The notes under the pieces: model-generated
What the model was told of the DNA's origin: nothing
Databases searched by the model: none
Seen by the model: the letters and a program-made list of their open reading frames with translations, nothing else
Part shown: positions 54,369 through 63,667 of the stretch, in pieces
Layout of the letters: each line of letters starts with the position of its first letter
Numbering within the stretch: the first letter of the stretch is position 1
Made by a program: the position numbers and the translations under genes
NCBI RefSeq assembly: GCF_003627795.1
Contig: NZ_CP032687.1
Span: 1-64,000 of the forward strand
From: Rhizobium sp. CCGE531
GTDB lineage: Bacteria; Pseudomonadota; Alphaproteobacteria; Rhizobiales; Rhizobiaceae
Length of the DNA stretch: 64,000 bases
Reading direction: 5' to 3'

Positions 54369-55637
54369 ATGGGAAGCATCACCGAGACCAAGGTTGATCA
54401 CAGCGTCCATCCGCGCGTCAATTCAACAGACCCGTTGTCGCCCCGTCCGCGCCCGGAAAAGCCGGCGCATGTGATCAGGAGCGAAGAGGAGGCCATCCAG
54501 ATAGCCGAGAAGCTGGCCTCGAGCTTCAAGGTCGGGGCGGCGCTGCGTGACCGAGAGGGGCTGCTTCCGATCGCCGAGCTCGACGCGTATTCGCAAAGCG
54601 GTCTCTGGAGCATCAACGTGCCGAAAGCTTATGGCGGCCCGGAAGTCTCTTATGCCACGCTCGCAAAGGTGATCGCCATCATCGCTGCGGCCGATCCGGC
54701 CATCGCGCAGATCACTCAGAACCACCTGGCGATCGTCGCGACCGTCGATCTCGACGGCACGGAAGGGCAGAAGAAAGTGTTCTTCGGCTGGGCGCTCGAA
54801 GGGATCCGTTACGGCAACGCCTTCTCCGAACTGAAGAGCAAGACCGTCGCCGATTTCGAGACCAAGGTCGTTCATGATGGCGACGACGTGGTCGTCAACG
54901 GCGAGAAATTCTACACGACTGGCGCGCTCCTTGCCCATATCGTGCCGATCGTCGGCGTCGACGAGACTGGCCAGGGCTATCTCGTCTTTGCCGACCGCGA
55001 CGCCCCCGGTCTCACCGTCACCAACAACTGGTCGAGCTTCGGTCAGCGCACCACCGCGTCGGGTTCGGTCAAGATCGAAAACGTGCGCGTGCCTAAGGCT
55101 CGGGCGCTAAAGGTCACCTCTTTCGACCATCCGACAGTCGGCGGCCCTGTCTCGCAGATCATCCAGTCGGCGATCGATGTCGGCATCGCCCGGGGCACGA
55201 TCGACGATACGATCGAGTTCGTCAGCAAGTATAGCCGGCCCTGGATCGACAGCGGCAAGGCGACCGCCGGCGAAGACCTGTTCACCATCGCCCAGATCGG
55301 CGACCTGAAGATCAAGCTGCATGCGGCCGAAGCGCTGCTAGAGATCGCCGGGCACGCCATCGATGTGGCGCGCGCCAATCCGACGCTGGAGACGGTCTCG
55401 GAGGCAACGATCAAGACAGGCGAGTCCAAGGTTCTGACGACGGAGATTGCGATCCTGTCAACGAACAAGCTGTTCGAACTTGCAGGAACCCGCTCGACCC
55501 TCGCCGAGCATGGACTTGACCGCCACTGGCGCAATGCCCGCGTCCATACGCTGCATGATCCAGTGCGCTGGAAGTTCTACCATGTCGGCAATTATTATCT
55601 GAACGGGGTCCACCCGCCGCGCCACGCCTGGAACTGA
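54369..55637 (+). CDS. SfnB-like acyl-CoA-dehydrogenase-type flavoprotein (copy 2)
   Basis: A 422-residue protein very similar to copy 1: YSQSGLWSINVPKAYGGPEVSYATLAK, VVVNGEKFYTTGALLAH, TNNWSSFGQRTTASGSV and LDRHWRNARVHTLHDPVRWK. It begins 26 bp after the truncated monooxygenase and ends 7 bp before copy 3. The enzymes are flavin-dependent desulfurisation-related oxidoreductases; the particular substrate is not known. Confidence 0.9.
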   Translation: MGSITETKVDHSVHPRVNSTDPLSPRPRPEKPAHVIRSEEEAIQIAEKLASSFKVGAALRDREGLLPIAELDAYSQSGLWSINVPKAYGGPEVSYATLAKVIAIIAAADPAIAQITQNHLAIVATVDLDGTEGQKKVFFGWALEGIRYGNAFSELKSKTVADFETKVVHDGDDVVVNGEKFYTTGALLAHIVPIVGVDETGQGYLVFADRDAPGLTVTNNWSSFGQRTTASGSVKIENVRVPKARALKVTSFDHPTVGGPVSQIIQSAIDVGIARGTIDDTIEFVSKYSRPWIDSGKATAGEDLFTIAQIGDLKIKLHAAEALLEIAGHAIDVARANPTLETVSEATIKTGESKVLTTEIAILSTNKLFELAGTRSTLAEHGLDRHWRNARVHTLHDPVRWKFYHVGNYYLNGVHPPRHAWN

Positions 55638-55644
55638 CCCCAAG

Positions 55645-56907
55645 ATGAGCACGAATGATCGCAAGCTGCACCGGGAGGCAGCGCTCACCGCCGGCCGTCC
55701 CGCGCCGCGCATCGCCGCGCGCGGGGCCCCGGCCCATGTCATCCGCGATGATGCGGAGGCCATCCAGATCGCGACGGACCTTGCGCTTGAATTCGCGGTC
55801 GGTGCCGCTCAGCGTGACCGCGAACGACGCCTTCCGCTTGCGGAGATCGACCGCTTCTCGCAGAGCGGTCTCTGGGCAATCACCATCCCGAAGGAATATG
55901 GCGGCGCCGGCGTCTCTGCGGTGACGCTTGCCGAGGTCACCGCCATCATCTCGGCTGCGGACTCTTCAATCGGGCAGATCCCGCAAAATCATTTCTACAT
56001 GGTAGAGGCGCTGCGACTGACCGGCAGCGAGGAGCAGAAGCAGCACTATTTCCGGAACGTGCTGCAGGGTGACCGTCTTGGCAACGCCTTTACTGAGATC
56101 GGCACGAAAACGCCGGTCGACTTTAAGACGCATTTCGCCGAGCGCGACGGAAAACTCTATCTGAACGGTCAGAAGTTTTACGCGACCGGCTCACTGTTCG
56201 CCCACATCGTCGTCGCTGTGGCGAAGGGACCGAATGGCCGCGTCCATTTGGTCTTCATGGACCGGGATGCTCCGGGGCTCGGCTTCGTCGACGACTGGTC
56301 GTCCTTCGGGCAGCGTTCGACAGGGAGCGGGACCGTCACCTTCGACGACGTCGAGGTGGCGCCGTTTCAGATCGTTGACCATGATGGAAGCTTCGAACAG
56401 CCTACGCCGATGGGTCCTTTTGCGCAGATTATCCATGCTGCTGTGCAAGTCGGCATCGCGCGCGGGGCGCTCGCGGAGACGATTTCCTACGTTCGTGCCC
56501 ATGCACGGCCATTTTTCGAACTGACGATCGAGCACGGTTATGAGGACCCGCACACCATACATGGCGTCGGCGACGTCGCGATCAGAGTGCATGCGGCCGA
56601 TGCGCTGCTCGCAAGGGCGGGGCGGATCATCGACCGCGCCATCGCTGAACCGACGGCGGCGAGCGTAGCGCAGGCATCCGTTGCTGTCGCGGAGGTTAAG
56701 GCGCTCGGGACGGAAGTGGCACAGCTTGCCGCCACCAAGCTTATCGAGTTCGGTGGTGCGCGCTCGACCCTCGAAGGCTATGGGCTCGACCGCTTTTGGC
56801 GCAATGCCCGCACGCATTCCCTGCATGATCCGGTGCGCTGGAAATATCACCATATCGGAAACTTCTACCTGAATGGCATCCTGCCCCCGCGCCATGGCGC
56901 CCTCTGA
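55645..56907 (+). CDS. SfnB-like acyl-CoA-dehydrogenase-type flavoprotein (copy 3)
   Basis: A 420-residue paralogue, more divergent than copies 1 and 2: FSQSGLWAITIPKEYGGAGVSAVTLAE, LYLNGQKFYATGSLFAH, VDDWSSFGQRSTGSGTV and LDRFWRNARTHSLHDPVRWK. It is 7 bp behind copy 2 on the same strand and 32 bp before the broken ssuA-like gene. Having two unlike paralogues side by side suggests different substrates or a heteromer. Confidence 0.9.
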   Translation: MSTNDRKLHREAALTAGRPAPRIAARGAPAHVIRDDAEAIQIATDLALEFAVGAAQRDRERRLPLAEIDRFSQSGLWAITIPKEYGGAGVSAVTLAEVTAIISAADSSIGQIPQNHFYMVEALRLTGSEEQKQHYFRNVLQGDRLGNAFTEIGTKTPVDFKTHFAERDGKLYLNGQKFYATGSLFAHIVVAVAKGPNGRVHLVFMDRDAPGLGFVDDWSSFGQRSTGSGTVTFDDVEVAPFQIVDHDGSFEQPTPMGPFAQIIHAAVQVGIARGALAETISYVRAHARPFFELTIEHGYEDPHTIHGVGDVAIRVHAADALLARAGRIIDRAIAEPTAASVAQASVAVAEVKALGTEVAQLAATKLIEFGGARSTLEGYGLDRFWRNARTHSLHDPVRWKYHHIGNFYLNGILPPRHGAL

Positions 56908-56939
56908 TTTTCAGAATATCGAATTGTGTGGAGATACGA

Positions 56940-57363
56940 ATGAGAGCGCTGCGCGGCATTGCCCTTGGCGCTCTGATATCGGTGACCGCTCTTGGTCAGG
57001 CTCTTGCGGGCGACCTGAGCGAAATCCACATTGACTGGGCGACCTATAACCCCGTCAGCCTCATAATGAAGAATGACCGCCTTTTTGAAAAGGAGTTCGG
57101 AAAGGACGGCATCAAGGTGACGTGGGTTCAGTCCGCCGGCTCGAACAAGGCACTCGAATTTCTCGATGCATCGTCGCTTGATTTCGGCTCGACGGCCGGC
57201 GCTGCCGCACTGATCGGCAAGATCAACGGCAACCCGATCAAGTCGATCTACGTTTATTCGCGCCCCGAGTGAACCGCCCTGGTCACTCGCAAGGACACGG
57301 GTATTACCAAGGTCGAGGATTTGCAGGGAAAGTCGATCGCCGTCCGCTTGCAGGCTGTCGACT
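56940..57363 (+). pseudogene. ssuA: Aliphatic-sulfonate binding protein (SsuA-like), nonsense and truncation
   Basis: ATG 56940 has GGAG upstream. It has a signal peptide (GIALGALISVTALGQALA) and then the SsuA core: IDWATYNPVSLIMKNDR, LEFLDASSLDFGSTAGAAAL, GNPIKSIYVYSRPE. A TGA at 57270-57272 occurs where relatives have a Trp or similar residue. The same frame goes on with TALVTRKDTGITKVEDLQGKSIAVRL before a second stop at 57361-57363. Beyond that the homology is lost, so two-thirds of the protein is deleted. Confidence 0.75.
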
Positions 57364-57942
57364 GATCCGAGATTCGAGCCGATCCAGCCGCAAACTTGAG
57401 ATCCTCGCCGCTTCAGTAGCGGCTGTTGAGAGAACCGGCTCCAGCTTCAAGGTGAGCCTACGACAACGGCACAGGCGAGATAGCCGGGAAATCATGGTCG
57501 AGACCATCGTCGTGACAACAGGGCCGGGCATGGCGCTATTCTCGAGAGCCAGGATTTTTTACGCGACCTTAGCGTCGCCGGCTCCTGCAGCCATGCCCGA
57601 CGTGGCTCGGTATCGCCTGCAATGGTAAAGCACATCCGATCTCTCGAGGCGGTGAAGCCGTATCTGATGCGCTCATTGCCGGCCCCTTGGCCCGAGGAAC
57701 TTTGGTGAACTGATGGGTCTGCCCCAGGTCACCGAACACGCCGTGTTCGTTGCGAACCGTATCAGACCGACACTTGCTGATCAGTTCGGTCACCGCCCGC
57801 CGATGCATTCTGAAGACCCCCGCAAGAGAACCGATCTTTTCGAAGCAGCGCAATAGTTGGAAGAAAATTGCTTATGAAAACTATAGAATTTAATAATATC
57901 GCGAAAACTGTAACGGTTCTGCCGCTTTTGACAGGAATGGGA
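57364..57942. other. Degenerate region before ssuD-like gene
   Basis: A short plus-strand stretch (about 57390-57530) reads LEILAASVAAVERTGSSFKVSL and later IVVTTGPG, like a FAD-dependent oxidoreductase, but it is broken. An AT-rich segment follows from 57860, with TATAGAATTT at 57882-57891; it probably holds the promoter of the next gene. Confidence 0.4.
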
Positions 57943-59112
57943 ATGATGGCAATCGATAGGCCTCTCGACTTTCTTTGGTTCATCCCTTCGTCCGGTGACG
58001 GTGCGTATCTGGGGTCGGACGATCTCAGCCGCCCGGCGCATCCCGCCTATTTCCGCGAGATCGCGAAGGCTGCCGACCGGCTGGGATATTCCGGCGTGCT
58101 TATCCCAACGGGGGCGGCGTGCGAAGAATCCTTCATTCTGGCCGCCGATCTCGCCGCCCATACCGAGCGACTGAAATTTCTGGTGGCCATTCGGCCGGGT
58201 ACGGCATCGCCGGCTTATTATGCGCGCCTTGCCGCGACGCTCGACCGCGTTTCCAATGGCCGTCTGCTGATTAACATCGTGGTCGGCGGCAGTGCCCAGG
58301 AGCTCGCCGGTGACGGCATTTTCCTGCCGCATGACGAACGCTATGATCATGCGGGCGAGTTCTTCCAGGTGTTCAACTCGCTGGTCGAGACCGGAAAGGC
58401 CAACCTCGACGGCAAGCACATCAAGGCCATTGATGCGAGACTTGGCCTGCCGCCTATACAGGAACCGCGCCCTCCGCTCTATTTCGGCGGATCGTCCGAC
58501 GCTGCAATTGCGTTTTCCGGCGGTATCACCGACAAGTACCTGACCTGGGGCGAACCGCCGGCCCAAGTGGAAGAGAAGATTGCCAAGGTCCGCCAGGCCG
58601 CCGCGGCGAAGGGCAAGCACGTCAGCTTCGGCATCCGTCTTCACTTCATCGTTCGCGAGACCGATGAAGAGGCCTGGGCCGCGGCCGACAGGCTGATTTC
58701 CAAGCTTTCCGACGAAACGATTGCCGCAGCGCAGGAAGTGTTCGCGAAGAGCTCGGATTCGGTCGGCCAGGCGCGCATGGTCGCCCTGCATCAGGGACGC
58801 CGCGAAAAGCTTGAAGTCTCTCCCAATCTCTGGGCGGGGATTGGTCTCGTCCGCACGGGTGCGGGGACCGCACTGGTCGGATCTCCGAAGACCATCGCGG
58901 AACGTCTCCGGGAATATCAGGAGCTCGGGATCGATACCGTCATCGCCTCCGGCTATCCGCACCTGGAAGAAGCCTACCGGGTTTCCGAGTTGCTCTTCCC
59001 CGAAATCGGCCTGCCCGGCCCTCATGGGCAGATCCGCTCCTCCTTCGGCGAACGCCGGGTCTTTGGGGGAGGCGGACATGGCGGGAACGTGAAGATCGCA
59101 TCCGCCTGCTGA
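57943..59112 (+). CDS. ssuD: FMNH2-dependent alkanesulfonate monooxygenase (SsuD-like)
   Basis: A 389-residue luciferase-like monooxygenase that releases sulfite from alkanesulfonates. Features: [56 protein letters not shown] and [30 protein letters not shown], all as in SsuD. AGGA at 57933-57936 serves the paired ATGs at 57943 and 57946; the frame before them is unlikely. Its FMNH2 would come from the reductase at 39636 or one elsewhere. The ssuA gene upstream is broken, and no ssuBC genes are in the window. Confidence 0.9.
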   Translation: MMAIDRPLDFLWFIPSSGDGAYLGSDDLSRPAHPAYFREIAKAADRLGYSGVLIPTGAACEESFILAADLAAHTERLKFLVAIRPGTASPAYYARLAATLDRVSNGRLLINIVVGGSAQELAGDGIFLPHDERYDHAGEFFQVFNSLVETGKANLDGKHIKAIDARLGLPPIQEPRPPLYFGGSSDAAIAFSGGITDKYLTWGEPPAQVEEKIAKVRQAAAAKGKHVSFGIRLHFIVRETDEEAWAAADRLISKLSDETIAAAQEVFAKSSDSVGQARMVALHQGRREKLEVSPNLWAGIGLVRTGAGTALVGSPKTIAERLREYQELGIDTVIASGYPHLEEAYRVSELLFPEIGLPGPHGQIRSSFGERRVFGGGGHGGNVKIASAC

Positions 59113-59305
59113 AGAATTTACCGGCGAGCTCCTCCTGTCTGGCAGGAGCGCACAATGGCTGCCGCTGGGAGCCGAACCAGAAACCGACGCGGCGGAGAAG
59201 TCGATCCACGGGCCCCGTTGGGATCTTTCATTACACCTCGTTATTGAGGAGGAGACGGGAGTTTCACTCTAACGCCCCAAATTGCATGGGAAAGGTCGGC
59301 TTGCG

Positions 59306-59821
59306 CTAAATATTGCCTCCCGAAAGCAGCCAGGTTCTGCCGGATAAGTCGTCATGGTGAAAATAACGCGGCCGATCGGGCGGCAGCGAGATCTCCCAGG
59401 ATGACAGCCATGGAACGGCTTCCCAATCGACGTCTTCGAGGGGAATGGATGGCGGGGTGCGCATTGGCAACTCCAGCCACCGCTCGATGTTCTCGAGTTT
59501 TCGGTTGCTGACCCTGAGAGGACCCCGGCCGGCCCTCCAGTCGTGATCCTTATGTGCATCGCGGCAAAGGGCCTCGACGGACGCGGCCAGAGACGCATCA
59601 ACCGGGTCGCGCCTCTTCACTAACCATCCAGAAGCATCCTGGGCCGAGCGCAACAATGCGGTTACCGTCTTGTCCGTGGTGTCGGCAACTTCAAGCCGGA
59701 CTCCGATTTTAGCGAGATCCGCCGCCAGCGATGGATCGGCCTGCATAAGATAGCGGTTCACACGGAGAATATCTGGCAAGCCATGCAATCCCTGCGCGTT
59801 TCCCCAGGCCGTCAGCAACAC
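59306..59821 (-). CDS. Hypothetical protein, possibly frameshifted
   Basis: A 171-residue frame starting at a GTG. Composition is coding-like (LPDILRVNRYLMQADPSLAADLAKIGVRLEV, ERWLELPMRTPPSIPLEDVDWEAVPWL), but I recognise no family. Upstream, in another minus-strand frame to 59963, a coding-like stretch (DPIKLADAKQYGLSPIRFMALL) may be its N-terminus. One indel near 59800 would join the two. Alternatively they are separate short genes. Confidence 0.4.
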   Translation of the reverse strand: MLLTAWGNAQGLHGLPDILRVNRYLMQADPSLAADLAKIGVRLEVADTTDKTVTALLRSAQDASGWLVKRRDPVDASLAASVEALCRDAHKDHDWRAGRGPLRVSNRKLENIERWLELPMRTPPSIPLEDVDWEAVPWLSSWEISLPPDRPRYFHHDDLSGRTWLLSGGNI

Positions 59822-60524
59822 TTAGCGAAATGTTCTGCGATGGGTAACGGAAGAGAATGTCAGCAGCGGATTGGAAGGCGGGCGACAGCAACGCCATAAA
59901 GCGAATCGGACTCAGTCCATATTGCTTAGCGTCCGCGAGCTTAATGGGATCACGCGCAGCCACAATGCCATGCTAAGGGTGGTGGAACAGAAACTTGGCA
60001 GTTGAGACGCAAGAGTGATGTTCGCGTTTGGCAGTTGCGCCTGATTGTCCATGGCTGCTCTTAAAATACTGACACCAATATAGACCATGGTACAATTTCG
60101 GCGCAAAGGTCTAAAGAATTTCCCTGCTTTGAACAGCGCTTGTTTGCAATACCTTGCACCGAGCGAAATACACCGGATCGGGGTTGCCGTTGCTTGCGCT
60201 GACGCTTTGCATATTGTGCACGCATTCCCGTCTGAACCGAGCGCAGCCGTCTGGCTGCACTGATATTTTTTGACGATCTTGACGGTCGGCGTAGGCTCTG
60301 AGAGATCGTCGATGCAGCCGTGAATGAACTGCTCGTGTCTGAGCAGGCGTCGTTGCATTGAGCTGTCACAACACTGCGATAATTCCGGCAAACCGGCTAC
60401 TTCGTCTTCTTTGATAACAACGATGTTCGATTAATGTCGCTCGGGAGATGTGACGGCCAGTGCATCATTCGATATGGTGTCCGGCATCTTAATCGTCAGG
60501 CACAGGTTTATGGAGATCCATGCC
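59822..60524. other. Gene-poor region
   Basis: The first 140 bp may be the N-terminal part of the gene at 59306-59821 in another frame. The rest has overlapping frames without recognisable motifs. GGAG ahead of ATG 60525 is the next ribosome site. Confidence 0.35.
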
Positions 60525-60701
60525 ATGCAAAGATATGCGCTAGTTGAAGATGAAGATCATACCTACGCCGTCGTCGACGCTCGTTCCTTCGAAACAGTTG
60601 TGCGATCCGGTATCATACTTGAGCATCTGTCTCCGCAAGTAGCTGAAGGAATCATCCCGGTGCTTGAGTCGCTGGATCGCCACAGGGAAATGCCCAATTG
60701 A
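60525..60701 (+). CDS. Small hypothetical protein
   Basis: A 58-residue acidic protein (MQRYALVEDEDHTYAVVDARSF, then EHLSPQVAEGIIPVLESLD). ATG 60525 is preceded by GGAG at a good distance. ATG 60510 would also fit. No family is recognised, but composition and ribosome site support a real gene. Confidence 0.4.
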   Translation: MQRYALVEDEDHTYAVVDARSFETVVRSGIILEHLSPQVAEGIIPVLESLDRHREMPN

Positions 60702-60813
60702 TCCACAGGGCAGGGCCGATCGGGCTTTGTTTTCCACCGCAATTGGCGAGACAATCGCCAGTCGACGATATCGATTCCCGATTTCGGTATATTCGAGGCC
60801 CCTGGTGTTTTTC

Positions 60814-61017
60814 CTAGGGATGAGCACGGACGAGCATTATAGCAGGGCCGGCCAAGAGCGTCAGACCAATCAAGAGCGAAACACTGAACTTCAATATCTT
60901 GATACGCCGTGTTCTGGCGCCGTTCCAATAATATGCCGCGTAGAACCTCACGCGCGAAACAAAAAGGTTTGGCCATAGATAATGGTTGCAAGCGGACCGC
61001 CCAAGTGAAATCTCCAC
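60814..61017 (-). CDS. Small single-span membrane protein
   Basis: A 67-residue protein with a basic middle (ARTRRIKILK) and a C-terminal hydrophobic segment (FSVSLLIGLTLLAGPAIMLV). The start is uncertain. It could be a genuine small membrane protein; the evidence is only the hydrophobic segment and the open frame. Confidence 0.3.
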   Translation of the reverse strand: MEISLGRSACNHYLWPNLFVSRVRFYAAYYWNGARTRRIKILKFSVSLLIGLTLLAGPAIMLVRAHP

Positions 61018-61098
61018 TTATTGGCCTTTCGTTGTAAGGCGAAGCGAAAAGACAAGGCAACACTCGAATTTAAAGGCCGGAAAGCAACCGGGCCAGCT

Positions 61099-61400
61099 TC
61101 AGGCTTGCCGTAGTCCCCATTTCCTTTCGAATTCGTCCGTAAAATCGTTCGGCAGCTCCTTCATCGTTCGGGCGGGGGACTTTGGATCAGCGCGGATAGT
61201 CACTGCGAGAGCTCTTTTGCCGACCTTTTTGCCGTCTTCACTCTCAAGAGTATAGGCAATGGGTACGCCTGGCGTCAGATGAGGCAGCTTCGCCTTCATA
61301 ACTTCACTGAGATGCACGAAAATATCCGGGCCACCATCGTCAGTTTTATAAAGCCGTACTTCTTGTTCGCGTCAAACCATTTGACTTTCCCTCTTGCCAT
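61099..61400 (-). pseudogene. Cold-shock-domain protein, frameshifted
   Basis: The start MARGKVKWFDANKKYGFIKLT (61338-61400) is a normal cold-shock N-terminus. The continuation DGGPDIFVHLSEVMKAKLPHL and KKVGKRALAVTIR lies in the next frame. One base lost in the CTGACGATGG stretch near 61335 explains the shift. The rest runs to 61099 with a 25-residue C-terminal tail beyond the usual domain. Without correction, only 28 or so family-like residues are made. Confidence 0.75.
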
Positions 61401-61449
61401 AACCTTCCCCATGTTGGCTTTATTGGTTGGAGTGCGAGCGCTATCGCAG

Positions 61450-61767
61450 CTAACCTCTTGAAGCAATTCTTCGGGCATCGAGGTTGCTCGCGGCGTTCAG
61501 GCGATACTGTATGTCTTTTCCCGCCTTGAAAAAGGGAACCCACTTCTCCTCGACGAATATCGATGTGTTCGTCTTTGGGTTTCTGCCTGATTTCGACAAG
61601 CGATGGCGGACACTGAACGCGCCGAACCCTCTTAGCTCAACCCTGTCGCCACGCATCAGCGCTTCAGCCATTTCCTCGAGGATCGCATCAACGATCCTTT
61701 CCGCATCCTTCAAATGCAGAAAGGGTCTGCGATGAGCGACAATTTCGATAAGTTCGGATTTGATCAT
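61450..61767 (-). CDS. ihfB: Integration host factor beta-like protein (HU/IHF family)
   Basis: A 105-residue DNA-bending protein: [17 protein letters not shown], then [24 protein letters not shown] and [16 protein letters not shown] and GRNPKT are the hallmarks of the family, and SELIEIVA with the PFF.AGK end points to the beta subunit. It is slightly longer than chromosomal IhfB (about 95-99), so it is probably an accessory-replicon paralogue. It could influence plasmid functions or recombination. Confidence 0.88.
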   Translation of the reverse strand: MIKSELIEIVAHRRPFLHLKDAERIVDAILEEMAEALMRGDRVELRGFGAFSVRHRLSKSGRNPKTNTSIFVEEKWVPFFKAGKDIQYRLNAASNLDARRIASRG

Positions 61768-62476
61768 GTTCCAATCTCATGTACGGAAAACTTGACGTTC
61801 GTTAAAACAGGCAACCTAGCCGGCACCGGGCGGAACTGCGAAGCGGCACGGCACTTTGTCGAAAGTCCCTCTTGCGTGAGAATTTTGCAAGAGACGAAGC
61901 ACCGTCATGGGCAGATATGCTTACTTGCTGCGAGCCTTGCAGGCGGATTTTCCCTACTGTGGCTATCGAGCGAGTGTGGGCAGACATCAGCCTGCACGTA
62001 GGCCCAGCCGTCCTCGCCAGAGCTTCCAGATAACCCACGATATGCACGCAGTCAGAAATGATGTGAACATATTAGCCTGACTGTCGTGACGAGTGCGCGG
62101 CGGAAGAAGCGCCATCGGTCATCGCGCTGAACATGTGGGCTGCGAGTGCCGTTGTACTGGAGTTTATCGCCCGTGCTTTTCCATTCCGTCATGATGGGAC
62201 GGCAGCCATAGCAAGGAGTGTTTTCATGCTCGTGCGGCGAGGACCGCTTCGCAGAGGAGAGTTTTGAAAAATGGCGCTCCGGCTGTTGGCGTGATTTGTC
62301 GCGCTACGCCAAGGACAGGAGTGAAACTGCCCGCGAAGACCCTCAAAACGCCTTCCACCATCCATTGCTTAGATCATTGCGATCCAACCAATCAATTTTA
62401 CCGATCTTTCGGAGATGCTTATTAGAGGTCGAAACTGAAAATCAAGGCGCCGAATTGCCGGACCATGAGAGTAAAT
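61768..62476. other. Gene-poor region before acyltransferase gene
   Basis: No convincing gene on either strand. It presumably contains divergent promoters for the ihfB-like gene and the acyltransferase. Confidence 0.4.
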
Positions 62477-63658
62477 ATGAAGTTAAATCGGATAGTTGGG
62501 ATCGATGTGGCTCGTTCATGTGCGATTTTCCTGGCTATGGGAAGTCACGTCTTGGCGGTGTCCAAATTGGCAGACGTTTTTAAGGGAGCCTATGTTGATG
62601 GTCTTAAATTAATGATGGCGCTTGCAACGCCAACGTTCATTGTTCTTTTCGGAACGATGCTTGAAGTCGTATACAGACCACGATTTGATACCGACAGGCG
62701 CAGTATATCGATCGCTCGTCTGTGGTCGCGGGCCATTCAATGCTGGCTGTTATACAGTCTTTCCGTCGTCGTTCTTTTTTTCGCGAAGTCGGAATACTCG
62801 TTCTTCTTTTCCCTATCGACGATCTTCATGCTGGGGGTGACCCCATTCACTGACATTCTGAAGTTTTACGCAATCGCACTGACTGTGGCTCCCGCCCTTT
62901 TATGGACGCGCAATCGCCTGGGCCTAGTTCCGCTTCTGATCCTGGCCGTCGCCATTCACATTCTTCATCCGGTCTTGCGCGGGCTGCCAAGCCCCGTAGT
63001 ATTTGGCTTGCCAACGGAAGTGGACCGTCTCGCGATGTTCCTGTTCGGAATAGGGGGAGCCAAGCTCGGTGGCCCCTCCGTCCTGCATGGCATGACGCTT
63101 GTCATATCCGGAATGGCCCTCGGGAAAATTCTGATGGGCTCGGCTTCGGGTGTGGCCGCAGGGATGACTCGGCGCGCTTGGCTTGTGCTCCTTGGCACCG
63201 GACTGTCGCTCATCGCGGGCGCGTGGATACTCGATAGCGAAACGAAGAGAGGCCTTGGGAACATGGCCATGCGACTGGACAGCCATCCGCTTTACTTCGC
63301 CGCCGGCATTCTCGGTGCTTTTGCCGTTACGGCCGCCGCTGTCCTGCTTACCCTGCGCCAGTCGATTGCGCCGACCGCGCTGTGGAGATCGCTAACGTTC
63401 TTCGGTCGCACGAGCCTCTTCACCTTCGCCTTTGGCAACATGCTGCTCTATTGCGTGCCATTTGAACCAACCACCATAACCCAGTCGGCTCTGCTCACAG
63501 TGCTCCTGATGGCGGCGATTACGTTGCTGAGCTTCTGTTTCGACAGAGCATCGCAGCAGGACGGCCGGATGGCGAAGACCGTTTCCGGCGTCCAAACCTC
63601 CATCCACCGACTGGCGACGATGTTGTCAGACCAAGGATTGCGTTTGATTGCCAGATGA
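62477..63658 (+). CDS. Membrane acyltransferase (OpgC/DUF1624-like)
   Basis: A 393-residue protein with about ten hydrophobic segments. The first begins RIVGIDVARSCAIFLAMGSHV, the pattern of membrane acyltransferases, where the H is the likely catalytic residue of the first helix. FGLPTEVDRLAMFLFGIGGAKLG and FFGRTSLFTFAFGNMLLY come later. OpgC adds succinyl groups to periplasmic glucans; related proteins modify polysaccharides. Which is true here cannot be told. ATG 62477 has GAGAG upstream and is preferred to ATG 62465. The gene is followed by a decayed ammonia-lyase. Confidence 0.75.
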   Translation: MKLNRIVGIDVARSCAIFLAMGSHVLAVSKLADVFKGAYVDGLKLMMALATPTFIVLFGTMLEVVYRPRFDTDRRSISIARLWSRAIQCWLLYSLSVVVLFFAKSEYSFFFSLSTIFMLGVTPFTDILKFYAIALTVAPALLWTRNRLGLVPLLILAVAIHILHPVLRGLPSPVVFGLPTEVDRLAMFLFGIGGAKLGGPSVLHGMTLVISGMALGKILMGSASGVAAGMTRRAWLVLLGTGLSLIAGAWILDSETKRGLGNMAMRLDSHPLYFAAGILGAFAVTAAAVLLTLRQSIAPTALWRSLTFFGRTSLFTFAFGNMLLYCVPFEPTTITQSALLTVLLMAAITLLSFCFDRASQQDGRMAKTVSGVQTSIHRLATMLSDQGLRLIAR

Positions 63659-63667
63659 GGAGCGGAG

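Noticed and set aside
57790..59079. 429-codon minus-strand frame opposite ssuD
   Set aside because: It is antisense to a clearly recognised monooxygenase gene.
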